DNA of 64,000 nucleotides, from contig NZ_CP083760.1 in the NCBI RefSeq assembly GCF_020149915.1, positions 2,170,001 through 2,234,000 of the forward strand. Direction: 5' to 3'. Positions 17,332 through 25,732 of this stretch are shown here, piece by piece. The notes beneath the pieces are model-generated. The model ran no database searches. It was not told the origin of the DNA and saw only the letters and a program-made list of their open reading frames with translations. Source of the stretch: Candidatus Sulfidibacterium hydrothermale (lineage in GTDB: Bacteria > Bacteroidota > Bacteroidia > Bacteroidales > F082). The position numbers and the translations under genes were made by a program. Each line of letters opens with the position of its first letter. Position 1 is the stretch's first letter.

Positions 17332-18703
17332 CATCAAGAGTCTCAACAATCCGGCAACTTTCATTAACCATGTAAATCAATTACAAGAAAAGCTAACCAA
17401 CTCTTTTCCGGTTGAAATATTCCCAAAACCTGTTCAGGATATCATTACGGAAACCAACAACAGTTTGGAATTTCCGGTAGACTTCATTGCTGCTTCCATG
17501 CTTTTTGCCGCATCGGTGGCCATAGGGAATACACATAAAGTGGAAATCAAAAAAGGTTTTCAGGAAAATGCCGTCCTGTATCTTGCCATTGTTGCCCGCG
17601 CCGGCACGAATAAGAGTCATCCGCTGAGTTTTGCCATTCAGCCCATCGTGGAACATGACAAAACCACCTACCGGCAATACGAACAACAGAAGCAGGAATA
17701 CGAGAGCATCATGAAGCTTTCTCCAAAGGAGAGAAAAGCCGAGGGCATAACGGAAGACCCTGTACAGCCGGTTTGGCAAAAAATGCTGTTGTCCGACTTC
17801 ACTCCCGAGGCTTTGGCAGAAGTGCATAAATTCAACAGAAGGGGTATCGGCGTTTATGTTGATGAGCTGGCCGGTTGGTTTAAAAACTTTAACCGGTACA
17901 GCAAAGGAAGCGAAATGGAGTTCTGGCTTAGCGCCTGGAACAGTAAGCCCATTAATATCGACCGGAAATCGAACGGCCCTGTTTTTATTCCTTCTCCTTT
18001 TGTTTCTGTGGCCGGAACAATCCAAAACGGGGTTCTGAAAGAACTGGCCAAAGAAAACCGGACACAAAACGGTTTTATCGACAGGATCCTTTTTGCTTTC
18101 CCGGATAATATCCGCAAACCTTACTGGAGTGACACGGAAATCAATCCCGATATAATCCACAACTGGCAAACCATTCTCACAAACCTGTTGTCCATCCCCT
18201 TAATTTTAGATAATACGCATAACCCGGAACCGGAAACCTTAAGGTTCCGGCCGGAAGCAAAAAAACTGCTCTTCGACTGGCAGAAAGAGAACGCTGACCG
18301 CTATAACGAAACCGAAGATGAAACCATTAGCGGTATTTACAGTAAGCTGGAAATGTATGTGGCCCGTTTTGCCCTGATTCTTGAATTACTCCAATGGGCC
18401 TGTGGCGAGAGTAACAGAGAAGCGGTTGGTCTGAAAGCGGTATCCGGGGCCATAAAATTGGTGGACTATTTTAAACGGTCGGCCATAAAGGTGTATTCCA
18501 TTATTTCTAACAGTGACCTGCTGGAAAAGTACCCCAACGACAAAAAGGAACTGTTCCGTGCTTTGCCTCAAAAGTTCACTACGGAAGAAGGTGTCCGGAT
18601 AGCCCTTGAGCGGAACGTTCCGGAACGTTCTTTTAAGCGGTTCCTGAAACAAAAAGAACTATTCCAAAATGTCAGCCGGGGAGTTTACGAGAAGTTTTCA
18701 TAG
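17309..18703 (+). CDS. DUF3987 domain protein
   Basis: This 464-residue protein belongs to the DUF3987 family found in mobile elements. Landmarks are FIAASMLFAASVAIGN near residue 60 and a degenerate P-loop (VARAGTNKSHPL) near 95. Further on are the acidic segment GIGVYVDELAGWFKNFNRYSKG near 183 and the family-typical SPFVSVAGTIQNGVL near 230. It resembles the ATPase/helicase-like replication partners of these elements. It is followed by the iteron-like repeats and a primase-like gene, which supports a replication role. The biochemical activity is inferred. Confidence 0.88.
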   Translation: MNTPSTFDIKSLNNPATFINHVNQLQEKLTNSFPVEIFPKPVQDIITETNNSLEFPVDFIAASMLFAASVAIGNTHKVEIKKGFQENAVLYLAIVARAGTNKSHPLSFAIQPIVEHDKTTYRQYEQQKQEYESIMKLSPKERKAEGITEDPVQPVWQKMLLSDFTPEALAEVHKFNRRGIGVYVDELAGWFKNFNRYSKGSEMEFWLSAWNSKPINIDRKSNGPVFIPSPFVSVAGTIQNGVLKELAKENRTQNGFIDRILFAFPDNIRKPYWSDTEINPDIIHNWQTILTNLLSIPLILDNTHNPEPETLRFRPEAKKLLFDWQKENADRYNETEDETISGIYSKLEMYVARFALILELLQWACGESNREAVGLKAVSGAIKLVDYFKRSAIKVYSIISNSDLLEKYPNDKKELFRALPQKFTTEEGVRIALERNVPERSFKRFLKQKELFQNVSRGVYEKFS

Positions 18704-18714
18704 AACCATAACCC

Positions 18715-18799
18715 CTGGCATTTGTGGCACAAGTGGCACTAACTTTTAAAATTCCGGTCTGTTTTGTGCCGCTTGTGCCGTTTATGCCGCTTGTGCCAC
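18715..18799. repeat. Iteron-like repeat block (candidate origin)
   Basis: Four tandem 9-mers of the form TTGTGCCGC occupy 18764-18799 (TTGTGCCGC, TTGTGCCGT, TTATGCCGC, TTGTGCCAC). Opposite-oriented copies GTGGCACAA and GTGGCACTA at 18724-18741, and a weaker CTGGCATTT at 18715, face them across a 22-base AT-rich spacer. The block fills the gap between the DUF3987 and primase-like genes. Its layout is that of replication-initiator binding sites. Confidence 0.65.
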
Positions 18800-18860
18800 C
18801 TGTTTTCATTTTCAAACATTAATTACTAATCCTTTTACCTGAATCTTTAAATCTAATAAA

Positions 18861-20168
18861 ATGCATCATAGCAATCCATATACTAAACCTTTACCCAAAC
18901 TGGAGCTGGACAAGAACCGGCGAAGGGTAAAATATTGCCCTTGTGGGAAAAGCAACAAGGATGGAAAATTTGTGCCGTTTAAGGGATATGATGACAAAGG
19001 GTATTGCCACAGCTGTGGAAAAACCTTTTTGCCCGAGCTGCCTGCGTACAGTTTTCAAAAAGACTTTGCCTGGGCAAACCAGCCGGAAACCCAAAAAAGG
19101 CCTTCCCGGCCGGTGTCGTACATTTCCGTTGAGACACTGGAAAAAACCCTGACGGATTATTACAGAAATAACTTTGTGTTGTTCCTGGTGAATCTTTTTG
19201 GCGTTGACCTTGCCGATGAGTTGGTCAACCGGTATCACATTGGGACTTCCGGTCTTTGGCCGGGTGCCAATATCTTTTGGCAAATAGACTATGAAGGGAA
19301 AATCAGAACGGGAAAAATAATGCTTTACAATGCCCGTACGGGAAAAAGGGTGAAAAAGCCTTTTAGCCATATCTCATGGACGCACCTTTCTGCGGATACC
19401 GGCGGTAAAGCCGGGTTTCTCCTGCAACAGTGTTTTTTTGGCGAGCATCTTTTAAAAGACTGTACACAACCGGTGGCTATTGTAGAAAGCGAAAAGACGG
19501 CCGTTATTGCCAGTGCTTATCTTCCACAGTTTGTTTGGCTGGCTACGGGAAGTATCACCAACCTGAAAGCGGAAAAATGCCGGGTTCTTGCCGGAAGACA
19601 TGTTGTATTGTTTCCTGACCTCAATGCTTTTGACAAATGGAGCCAAATCGCTGCCGAACTGGAACAGCTCCTGCCCCATTCCCGGTTTAATGTCTCCGGA
19701 TTACTTAACGAAATGGCATCGGAGAAGGATAAAGAACAAGGGCTTGATCTGGCGGATTATCTTGTTCGTTTCCGCTGGCAGGATTTTCAAGCGGTTCATG
19801 ATGACAGCAGTAGAAAGAAATATCCTGCTGCCGGAGAATTGGTGGAAGTTGTAAAAGTTGAGAAAAAAGAGCGGGAAACCACTGAACAGACTGCTTTACC
19901 TGTTTTTCAGCCGGAAAACAGTATTTCACCGCAATTGCTGGCAGAACACCAAAGGGATATTGAAGAACTGGAAACTTTTTTTAACGCAAGGACGCTCCCT
20001 TCCGGACGGCTTAAGCTTAACAAGTGGACTACGATTACAGATATGCCGTTGTTCGTGGACAGCCATTTGGCTACCATGAGAACTTACTGTGGTAGGAAAC
20101 TCTTTAAACCTTACCAAATCAGGCTAACGGCACTCCGGGAACGGCTTGAACAGATGCACCGGTTGTAA
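18861..20168 (+). CDS. DUF6371/TOPRIM primase-like protein
   Basis: This 435-residue protein has an N-terminal CHC-like zinc site (YCPCGKSNKDG and GYCHSCGKTF, residues 26-54). A middle DUF6371 region contains the TOPRIM-like segments VAIVESEKTAVIAS (near 205) and VVLFPDLNAFDKW (near 250). The Glu and Asp-containing motifs fit a primase-type TOPRIM fold. The C-terminus (PSGRLKLNKWTTITD, YQIRLTALRERLEQM) is less conserved. It lies directly downstream of the repeat block and DUF3987, and probably primes or assists element replication. Confidence 0.87.
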   Translation: MHHSNPYTKPLPKLELDKNRRRVKYCPCGKSNKDGKFVPFKGYDDKGYCHSCGKTFLPELPAYSFQKDFAWANQPETQKRPSRPVSYISVETLEKTLTDYYRNNFVLFLVNLFGVDLADELVNRYHIGTSGLWPGANIFWQIDYEGKIRTGKIMLYNARTGKRVKKPFSHISWTHLSADTGGKAGFLLQQCFFGEHLLKDCTQPVAIVESEKTAVIASAYLPQFVWLATGSITNLKAEKCRVLAGRHVVLFPDLNAFDKWSQIAAELEQLLPHSRFNVSGLLNEMASEKDKEQGLDLADYLVRFRWQDFQAVHDDSSRKKYPAAGELVEVVKVEKKERETTEQTALPVFQPENSISPQLLAEHQRDIEELETFFNARTLPSGRLKLNKWTTITDMPLFVDSHLATMRTYCGRKLFKPYQIRLTALRERLEQMHRL

Positions 20169-20236
20169 ATTACCGGGAAAACAGACATCAAAATGTAACT
20201 TATCATCAATACACATAAAATAAACGTAAATAAAAA

Positions 20237-20881
20237 ATGAAACACCAACTTAAATGCCAATACTGTGGGGCAGAATTTACCGCAGAACGACGTAATGCCA
20301 AATATTGCAGCGATTCCTGCAGAACAATGGCCAGTAAAAAACGGCTGAAGCAGGTTCCTTCTGAAGAAAAGGTAGAAGAAAGGACAGAAAAACTGACTTT
20401 AACCTATTCTGTTAAAGAATTAAACCTGTTGCAAACAGAAACGGATTCCGCTAATGTCCCTTTGGAACAGTTTGTCCGGATAAAAAGCCTTATAACACAA
20501 GCATTGCTCAAGGAAAATGAGAAGAAAATAAAGCGGTTAACCGAGACAACGAATAAACTGAAAGTACAATTGTCTCTCTACACAAGCAAACCCTCCCAGG
20601 GCTTCTTCATTAAAATGTCACTCCGGAGAAGAAAACAATTGGAAAAGGAACTCAAAAGAGCTTTTCCCGGTATGGAATTTGAAGAAGCGGTGGAACAGGC
20701 AGCTTTTCGTTACCGGGACGATATTGACCTGGCCAAAAGCTTTGCTGAAGCGGAAGCGGAAGAAAAACTGGAAGAAGAAAGGATAAAACTTTTTGAAGAT
20801 TGCAGCAAAGCCATCATAGAGAATATTGACAGACACTTAAGAAACAAAGAATTACAAGACCTTATAAACAGGAATAAGTAA
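20237..20881 (+). CDS. Zinc-ribbon coiled-coil protein
   Basis: This 214-residue protein has an N-terminal zinc ribbon (CQYCGAEF, YCSDSCRTMASKKR) and then a long charged helical region (residues 60-214) rich in Glu and Lys, with heptad-like stretches (LLKENEKKIKRLTETTNKLK). The ribbon is similar to that of the protein at 12759, but there is no HTH. The last 148 codons are duplicated at 30306-30774. Function unknown; DNA binding or a structural role in the element's replication unit is possible. Confidence 0.72.
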   Translation: MKHQLKCQYCGAEFTAERRNAKYCSDSCRTMASKKRLKQVPSEEKVEERTEKLTLTYSVKELNLLQTETDSANVPLEQFVRIKSLITQALLKENEKKIKRLTETTNKLKVQLSLYTSKPSQGFFIKMSLRRRKQLEKELKRAFPGMEFEEAVEQAAFRYRDDIDLAKSFAEAEAEEKLEEERIKLFEDCSKAIIENIDRHLRNKELQDLINRNK

Positions 20882-20905
20882 CCTGAAAGACAACAAGATT
20901 TGTAT
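20437..20905 (+). repeat. Left copy of the 469-bp duplication flanking the RHS array
   Basis: This segment, the 3' part of the zinc-ribbon gene plus 24 bp, matches 30306-30774 with no gaps (constant offset 9869). Mismatches are few and concentrated at the 3' end. The RHS array lies exactly between the two copies. Confidence 0.93.
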
Positions 20906-21010
20906 TAACCTGAGCGCGACATAAGGATATTATCCCCATTATACTGATATTTCTTCGCGCCGGCGCTACCCAAAGCAGTGGTGAGGTTGTTGTAGCCTTT
21001 TTGTGTGCGT
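20905..21010 (-). pseudogene. RHS core remnant at the left end of the array
   Basis: About 35 codons read KGYNNLTTALGSAGAKKYQY and then NGDNILMSRSG and a stop at 20905-20907. The core ends abruptly 3 bp from the duplicated zinc-ribbon gene end. There is no start codon and no tip. A diverged boundary repeat lies upstream of it on the minus strand at 21100-21155. Confidence 0.75.
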
Positions 21011-21163
21011 TTTTGCTACATGATATAGCGAATGTGATACCTCTCCTTTTCCCTTTGTTTTGTTCTTTTTTCCCGGCTTGGAATGGTTGGATGCTGTTTG
21101 GCACAAGTCTCGCCTGCACACGGGCCGGGCGGGGAAGACCTGCGCCAGTTGGGCTGTATCAAG

Positions 21164-21685
21164 TTAACTATCACTAACCTTAAAAATATTTTTTCCTGGT
21201 TTAATATTATAAAACAAATTAATAAGGCTGAAAAATAATGTTAAATACGAAATAGTAACCAAAAGAAATAAATTATCTTTTGCAGAAAGAGATTCAACTA
21301 TTGCAAACTTATACAAATCAAAACTGGTAGCAACTATTATTATTGGGGAGGAAAGCAATAATAATTTTCTGCTTTTAGCTCTTACTGCTAAATTTAAAGC
21401 AAGGCCACTGACAAAAAATGAAACCATAAAAAACGAAACTGCAATAATTAAATCAGTTGATTTACTAAATGCGTAAATTCCTTTTATCGTGTAAAAACCA
21501 TTTACTCCATTGCGATAAAGATTCCAAAGCATTACTCTAAAATTATTAAAATAGTAGATAAATAAAATAGATGTGATAATTAAATGGATTGCTTTTACCC
21601 ATATTGCAATTTTGGAGCTCTGAAGGTAATTTTTCCTTGCAGGTACAGCTACTGATACTATGTAAATAACTAATGCGTACAACAT
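21164..21685 (-). CDS. Membrane protein, candidate immunity protein
   Basis: This 173-residue protein has about five hydrophobic segments (ALVIYIVSVAVPA, AIHLIITSILFIYYF, LIIAVSFFMVSFFVSGLAL, LLLLSSPIIIVAT, LFLLVTISYLTLFFSLI). It was not recognised as a family. It starts 19 bp after the stop of the RHS tip at 21705 and ends next to a boundary repeat, which is the position of an immunity gene. The cognate toxin would then act at the inner membrane or periplasm. Function is inferred from position alone. Confidence 0.6.
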   Translation of the reverse strand: MLYALVIYIVSVAVPARKNYLQSSKIAIWVKAIHLIITSILFIYYFNNFRVMLWNLYRNGVNGFYTIKGIYAFSKSTDLIIAVSFFMVSFFVSGLALNLAVRAKSRKLLLLSSPIIIVATSFDLYKFAIVESLSAKDNLFLLVTISYLTLFFSLINLFYNIKPGKNIFKVSDS

Positions 21686-21704
21686 AATTTTTTATTTCTC
21701 TTTT

Positions 21705-22829
21705 TTATTTCTCTTTTTTATTTCTGCTTTGATATTGCCGTTTGTTTTTTCCCGATTCTAATAGTTCTATGGTTTTGCTAACAATTTCTGCACCTGCTTT
21801 TTTACCTGCAGTCGTCTGTGCTGCAGAAACAGTGCCAACTGGGGCATTTGCCTCTACAAATGCAGAAATCCATTGACCTGTTTTTGTATTATTTAAAAAT
21901 GTCCCGACAACATAAGGTGCATCTTGAGCTCCTTTTGTTATTTTAAGAGCTTTCCCTGCTAATGTTCCAACTGCTTTTTCTGCTGTTGCCCCGGCAGCCT
22001 CTTTTACAGAAGTGCTGGTAGCAGCAAACACCTTTACCCCTGCACTTCTCAAAGACATAACGCCCTCAACACCACCAATTGCAACAAACAACAAAGTATT
22101 AAAAGCAGCTTGTGTAATTGGATTTTCGAGAAAATCTTGTTGTATTTTATAAATACCTAATTTATTTCCTGCATATAATGTTCTCTGATAATCTGTCATT
22201 TTACTGGTAACTTCAACTTCATTTAAGCCAATACTTGCACCCTTTTTTTGTCCATTAGATCCATAATACACAAGTTTCTCGTCCTCTCCCGTTCCTTCTA
22301 CCCCATAGCCTGTCTTTCCCCAGTATTTATCGCCAGATTTTAAATCGGGATCATCAGAACTTGTCACATTTTTATCCCATTCAACTTTTTTAGTCCCATC
22401 TGTAAGGGTTTTCTCAACCCAGTCCTCAAACATACCATCCGGATCAGTAATATTCACAGGGTTGTTAAAAGCATATCTGTAAGGGGTCCAGCTTGGTGCT
22501 TTCTCCGCCATCGGGTCAGGCACAAACCACCTCCCCAAACTGGCATCATAAAACCGTGCCCCGTAATCGTACCACTCCAACCCAAAGTCCTCTTGTAGTT
22601 CTTTGCCGTTATACAGATATTTCTTCGCTGCGGCACTGCCCAAAGAGGTGGTGAGGTTGTTGTAGCCTTTTTGTGTGAGGCCGAAGGGATAGTAATTGGT
22701 TTCCTTTACAATGGCTACCGTGCCGGCATTGCGCATGAAACTCAGGCGGTTGTTGCCGAGGTGATTCGCGCCGGAGGCGGATTTCCGCTGCGCTCCAACT
22801 TTGTTCCGGATTTCCGTTGTTTTTATCAT
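21705..22829 (-). CDS. Orphan RHS core with C-terminal tip (cassette A)
   Basis: This 374-residue protein contains the RHS core (HLGNNRLSFMRN, ETNYYPFGLTQKGYNN, YNGKELQEDFGLEWYDYGAR, DASLGRWFVPDPMAEK) followed by a 250-residue tip. The tip has a hydrophobic middle (PITQAAFNTLLFVAIGG, residues 235-260) and an Ala-rich C-terminal domain (GAQDAPYVVGTFLNNT, EIVSKTIELLESG). The tip family was not recognised. The first 20 residues read through the boundary region and may not be natural. The protein lacks any delivery domain. It is paired with the membrane protein at 21164. Confidence 0.75.
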   Translation of the reverse strand: MIKTTEIRNKVGAQRKSASGANHLGNNRLSFMRNAGTVAIVKETNYYPFGLTQKGYNNLTTSLGSAAAKKYLYNGKELQEDFGLEWYDYGARFYDASLGRWFVPDPMAEKAPSWTPYRYAFNNPVNITDPDGMFEDWVEKTLTDGTKKVEWDKNVTSSDDPDLKSGDKYWGKTGYGVEGTGEDEKLVYYGSNGQKKGASIGLNEVEVTSKMTDYQRTLYAGNKLGIYKIQQDFLENPITQAAFNTLLFVAIGGVEGVMSLRSAGVKVFAATSTSVKEAAGATAEKAVGTLAGKALKITKGAQDAPYVVGTFLNNTKTGQWISAFVEANAPVGTVSAAQTTAGKKAGAEIVSKTIELLESGKNKRQYQSRNKKEK

Positions 22830-22867
22830 GGCGGCGTTTTCATCATTGTGGCCGGCGGGGTTTGACT

Positions 22868-22935
22868 CCTACGGAGTAAAGATAGGGAAAGTTTTGGTTT
22901 TAGGCCGAGCGGGAAGACCTGCGCCAGTGGGGGGG
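22868..22935. repeat. RHS cassette boundary repeat (short copy)
   Basis: This copy contains AAAGATAGGGAAAGTTTTGG followed directly by GAGCGGGAAGACCTGCGCCAG. The roughly 60 bp between these blocks in other copies is missing. It lies upstream of cassette A on the minus strand. Stop codons block the frame through it. Confidence 0.75.
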
Positions 22936-23019
22936 CTGCTTATTTTGGTTATAGTTTTGCTATGTCAAGGATGTAATAATTTGTGGCATAGTTTTATGCA
23001 ATTTTTTATCATCCATAAT

Positions 23020-23574
23020 TTAAAGTTTATTATTATACTTTTTATAAATTTTTTTTAAATCAAAGTTTTTAATTGATATTGGATTAGAAAATAATATGCT
23101 ATCTTTAATTATTTTTTTTTCTAAATTATTATAAATTTTTATTTCAATTTTATTAAGATATTTATTGTTAAAGACAAAATTATTTTGGTGACTAAAATTA
23201 AAGCCTCCCCACTCAAATAATATGTTAAAACCTTTATCTGTATTCACCAACCCTTTGTATTCAAAATTTTTAACTTCGTCACTTGAAGGTAAATTGATTT
23301 TTTTGATAATTTTGTTGTTATTATATATATACAAAAATGGATAATTTTCCTTGATAACATACTTATTATTAGTATTTGATTTTAATTTTTTATCATTATT
23401 TTTTAAACCATTACTTTTTTTAACCTTTAATGTTTCATGTTTTCTTGGTATTATTTTTTTTTCATTGTTAATCCAATTCTTATTTAGTTTGTCTTGTTTA
23501 TCTCCTTTTTCTATACAACTAATCAAAGTAGATAATAAAATTAACATGGTAATTGCATTTTTTAAATTCTTCAT
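23020..23574 (-). CDS. Lipoprotein, candidate immunity protein
   Basis: This 184-residue protein has a lipoprotein signal ending LISC (Cys20). A very Lys/Asn-rich region and a strand-rich C-terminal part follow (FNILFEWGGFNFSHQNN). It begins 1 bp after the stop of the RHS tip at 23576, so the two are surely co-expressed. A periplasmic lipoprotein fits neutralisation of a toxin acting on the cell wall, which agrees with the hydrolase-like tip of its partner. It is strongly AT-rich compared with core genes. Confidence 0.65.
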   Translation of the reverse strand: MKNLKNAITMLILLSTLISCIEKGDKQDKLNKNWINNEKKIIPRKHETLKVKKSNGLKNNDKKLKSNTNNKYVIKENYPFLYIYNNNKIIKKINLPSSDEVKNFEYKGLVNTDKGFNILFEWGGFNFSHQNNFVFNNKYLNKIEIKIYNNLEKKIIKDSILFSNPISIKNFDLKKIYKKYNNKL

Positions 23575-23575
23575 C

Positions 23576-24571
23576 TTAAAATGTTTTTTTCCAAAATATA
23601 GATAATCCCTTGGCGCCAGTTGCTTCTAATTTAGGTAGTCGATAATCAACGGCATTTTCCTTGTAAAATCCAAAAGAAAACAAATTATATGGTTTAAAAA
23701 AGTCAATAGAAGGCGTGGAATAATCCCTGCCATTATATCTTATGAAACCATTATGATAAAATTTACTACTAACTACTTTACTTATGTGACTAAATAAAGT
23801 ATTTAAAGGAATAAAAATTGAAGTATATTGTCTGAATTTTGGGTGATTTGTCCCTTTCATTATAAAATCAATACCATCCCATTGAGTTGCTCCACCAGTT
23901 GGATCAGGATTTCCTAATAAAACATTGTTAACGGCAGCTCTTGCATATCTAGCTCTTAAACTATTATCAGATGTTGAAAGTTCTGTTTTGTCACCAACAG
24001 ATGAATATCCAGTATTTAATAAATCATACATATTACTTCCTCTCCTTTTTGCTTCGTTGTTTGCAGTATGAGCAAGCCATAAAAATTCTTCTCTATCTGT
24101 TGAACCACTTTCTTGCTTGATAATATTTGAAATTACTTGATATTCTGAATGATTAATAGATAATTCTTGTGAATTTGTAGCATTAGTTACAATACCTTTA
24201 TCGTTTTTTGTAACATTATCGGCAACGTATACTTTATTATCATCTTTACCGTCAGTTCCTAAATATCTCCCGTCTCGTCCATAATAATCGCCATCTAACA
24301 TTCCGTCAGGATCAACTCTACTTATTGGATTTCCCTGCACAAAGTTATAAGGTGATACCCAAGCTCGTTCATCAGCCATAGGGTCTCTCCAAAAGAAAGG
24401 AACATCGGGATAATAGAAGCGGGCGCCGAAGTCGTATGCACCTAAATTTAACTCATCTTGCAGTTCTTTTCCGTTGTATTTATATTTCTTTGCTCCGGCA
24501 CTTCCCAAAGAGGTGGTGAGGTTGTTGTAGCCTTTGTGGGTGAGGCCGAAAAATGGATAACGGGTTTTCAT
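23576..24571 (-). CDS. Orphan RHS core with hydrolase-like tip (cassette B)
   Basis: This 331-residue protein starts MKTRYPFFGLTHKGYNN, with the core YNGKELQDELNLGAYDFGAR and RDPMADERAWVSPYNFVQGN. The tip (from residue 95) contains EEFLWLAHTANNEAKRRGSN, ARYARAAVNNVLLGNPDP and TGGATQWDG. This order (an Asn-Glu-rich helix, then an A-x-N-x-x-L-x-G-x-x-D-P-T-G-G-A block) resembles cell-wall hydrolases of the SleB type, where the block supplies catalytic-site scaffolding. The assignment is tentative. The adjacent lipoprotein supports a periplasmic target. Confidence 0.75.
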   Translation of the reverse strand: MKTRYPFFGLTHKGYNNLTTSLGSAGAKKYKYNGKELQDELNLGAYDFGARFYYPDVPFFWRDPMADERAWVSPYNFVQGNPISRVDPDGMLDGDYYGRDGRYLGTDGKDDNKVYVADNVTKNDKGIVTNATNSQELSINHSEYQVISNIIKQESGSTDREEFLWLAHTANNEAKRRGSNMYDLLNTGYSSVGDKTELSTSDNSLRARYARAAVNNVLLGNPDPTGGATQWDGIDFIMKGTNHPKFRQYTSIFIPLNTLFSHISKVVSSKFYHNGFIRYNGRDYSTPSIDFFKPYNLFSFGFYKENAVDYRLPKLEATGAKGLSIFWKKTF

Positions 24572-24599
24572 GTTGTTATTATACTGTCTGGTTTTCGGT

Positions 24600-24730
24600 G
24601 GATAAAGATAGAAAAAGTTTGGGATTTAAGGTATGCGAAACAATTTGTGTATAAGAAGGAAATAACAAATTTTTATGGTCCAGGTCTCGCTCCCGCATTG
24701 GCCGGGCGGGAAGACCTGCGCCAGTTGGGG
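24600..24730. repeat. RHS cassette boundary repeat
   Basis: This conserved block is read on the plus strand as GATAGAAAAAGTTTGGGATT, then ATGCGAAACAATTTGTGTAT, then AATAACAAATTTTTATGG, then the GC-rich end GGGCGGGAAGACCTGCGCCA. It separates cassette B from the immunity-like gene at 24737. It is nearly identical to the copies at 25590 and 29230. Confidence 0.88.
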
Positions 24731-24736
24731 GGAGAT

Positions 24737-25213
24737 TTAAAAATCTAAATATTTTCCTTCTTTTTTTGCTTTGCGTTGTTTCAAAATATTTCTAATAACG
24801 GCTGTAATTGTAAATATTGGAATATAATAATAATATTTTCCTATTCCTACAAATATTAAAATGGCATCGAGTACTAAATTAAATTCTCCTGCTGAAAACC
24901 ATGCATATCTGTCAATAAAAGAATGTTTAGATCCCAGAAAAATAAAAATTTCTGAAAGATACGTTTGTATTAACTCAGCAACTTCTTTTTTACTTAAATT
25001 TCGGTTATTTTCTAATATATCAACAAACTCAAGTATTTGATGTTTATATTTACGATATTTAGACTTAGGTCTAAGATTATCAATGTACCTACCAATATTT
25101 TCTAATGTTCCACTATTTATAATCCTTATATAGTTACCTGAACCTTCACTATTTTTAATGTTGTTAATTTTATCTTTCAGTATAAAAATAAATTGATCAT
25201 CTATTTCCATCAT
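24737..25213 (-). CDS. Membrane-associated protein, candidate immunity protein
   Basis: This 158-residue protein has a charged helical N-terminal two thirds (ILKDKINNIKNSEG, SKYRKYKHQILEFVDIL). A C-terminal hydrophobic pair follows (LVLDAILIFVGIGKYYYYIPIFTITAVI) and then a basic tail (KQRKAKKEG). It is not a recognised family. It follows an orphan toxin-tail fragment (25230-25385) at 17 bp and ends beside a boundary repeat, the pattern of an immunity gene left behind after loss of most of its toxin. Confidence 0.6.
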   Translation of the reverse strand: MMEIDDQFIFILKDKINNIKNSEGSGNYIRIINSGTLENIGRYIDNLRPKSKYRKYKHQILEFVDILENNRNLSKKEVAELIQTYLSEIFIFLGSKHSFIDRYAWFSAGEFNLVLDAILIFVGIGKYYYYIPIFTITAVIRNILKQRKAKKEGKYLDF

Positions 25214-25229
25214 ATTTATTATTTGTGCC

Positions 25230-25385
25230 GCTCATTATCTATTAATTGTTTTGTATTTTTTACAACTTCATACGTTTTGATATACCTTTTTAGGGCTTTC
25301 AACCCGACAAACTCATAATTTTTTTTGGAAATATTGTTAATAGTGTTCGTAAAGTTCTTTCTAACCAACCATTTGTGTGTACCCC
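25230..25385 (-). pseudogene. Orphan toxin C-terminal fragment
   Basis: An open frame without a start, directly after the conserved repeat ending GCTAGGGGGG, reads THKWLVRKNFTNTINN, SKKNYEFVGLKALKRYIKTY and VKNTKQLIDNERHK-stop. It is Lys-rich like a nucleic-acid-binding toxin tail, and it sits 17 bp before the immunity-like gene at 24737. It is out of frame with the truncated RHS core upstream. Confidence 0.5.
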
Positions 25386-25574
25386 CCCTAGCACAAGTCT
25401 TGTGCGCAAGCTCCGTGTGTGGCTGACTTGGGCCACTAAATTAACATCAAAACTACATAAATACATAAAACCCAATTTATACTGATATTTCTTTGCTCCG
25501 GCACTTCCCAAAGAGGTGGTGAGGTTGTTGTAGCCTTTGTGGGTGAGGCCGAAAAATGGATAACGGGTTTTCAT
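25299..25574 (-). pseudogene. Truncated RHS core (cassette C)
   Basis: The frame starts MKTRYPFFGLTHKGYNN and keeps the core only to GSAGAKKYQY (residue 33). It then enters a repeat that is the same in the copies at 28975 and 29953 (KLGFMYLCSFDVNLVAQ, SHTRSLRTRL). The remaining 25 residues are junction sequence. The product is unlikely to function. The block probably serves as homology for recombination or is decayed. Confidence 0.7.
25382..25490. repeat. Post-core repeat, copy 1
   Basis: The block from the C-tract through GCACAAGTCTTGTGCGCAAG to ACATAAAACCCAATTTATAC follows the truncated core on the minus strand. Nearly identical copies lie at 29013-29110 and 29966-30065. It holds two GCGCAAG-type motifs able to pair with each other. 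Confidence 0.85.
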
Positions 25575-25589
25575 GTTGTTATTATACTG

Positions 25590-25732
25590 TCTGGTTTTCG
25601 GTGGATAAAGATAGAAAAAGTTTGGGATTTAAGGTATGCGAAACAATTTGTGTATAAGAAGGAAATAACAAATTTTTATGGTCCAGGTCTCGCTCCCGCA
25701 CGGGCCGGGCGGGAAGACCTGCGCCAGTGGGG
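25590..25732. repeat. RHS cassette boundary repeat
   Basis: This is the full-length copy of the boundary block, ending CGGGCGGGAAGACCTGCGCC. The 3' end of the immunity-like gene at 25676 runs into it, adding the tail HWRRSSRPARAGARPGP to that protein. Confidence 0.88.
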
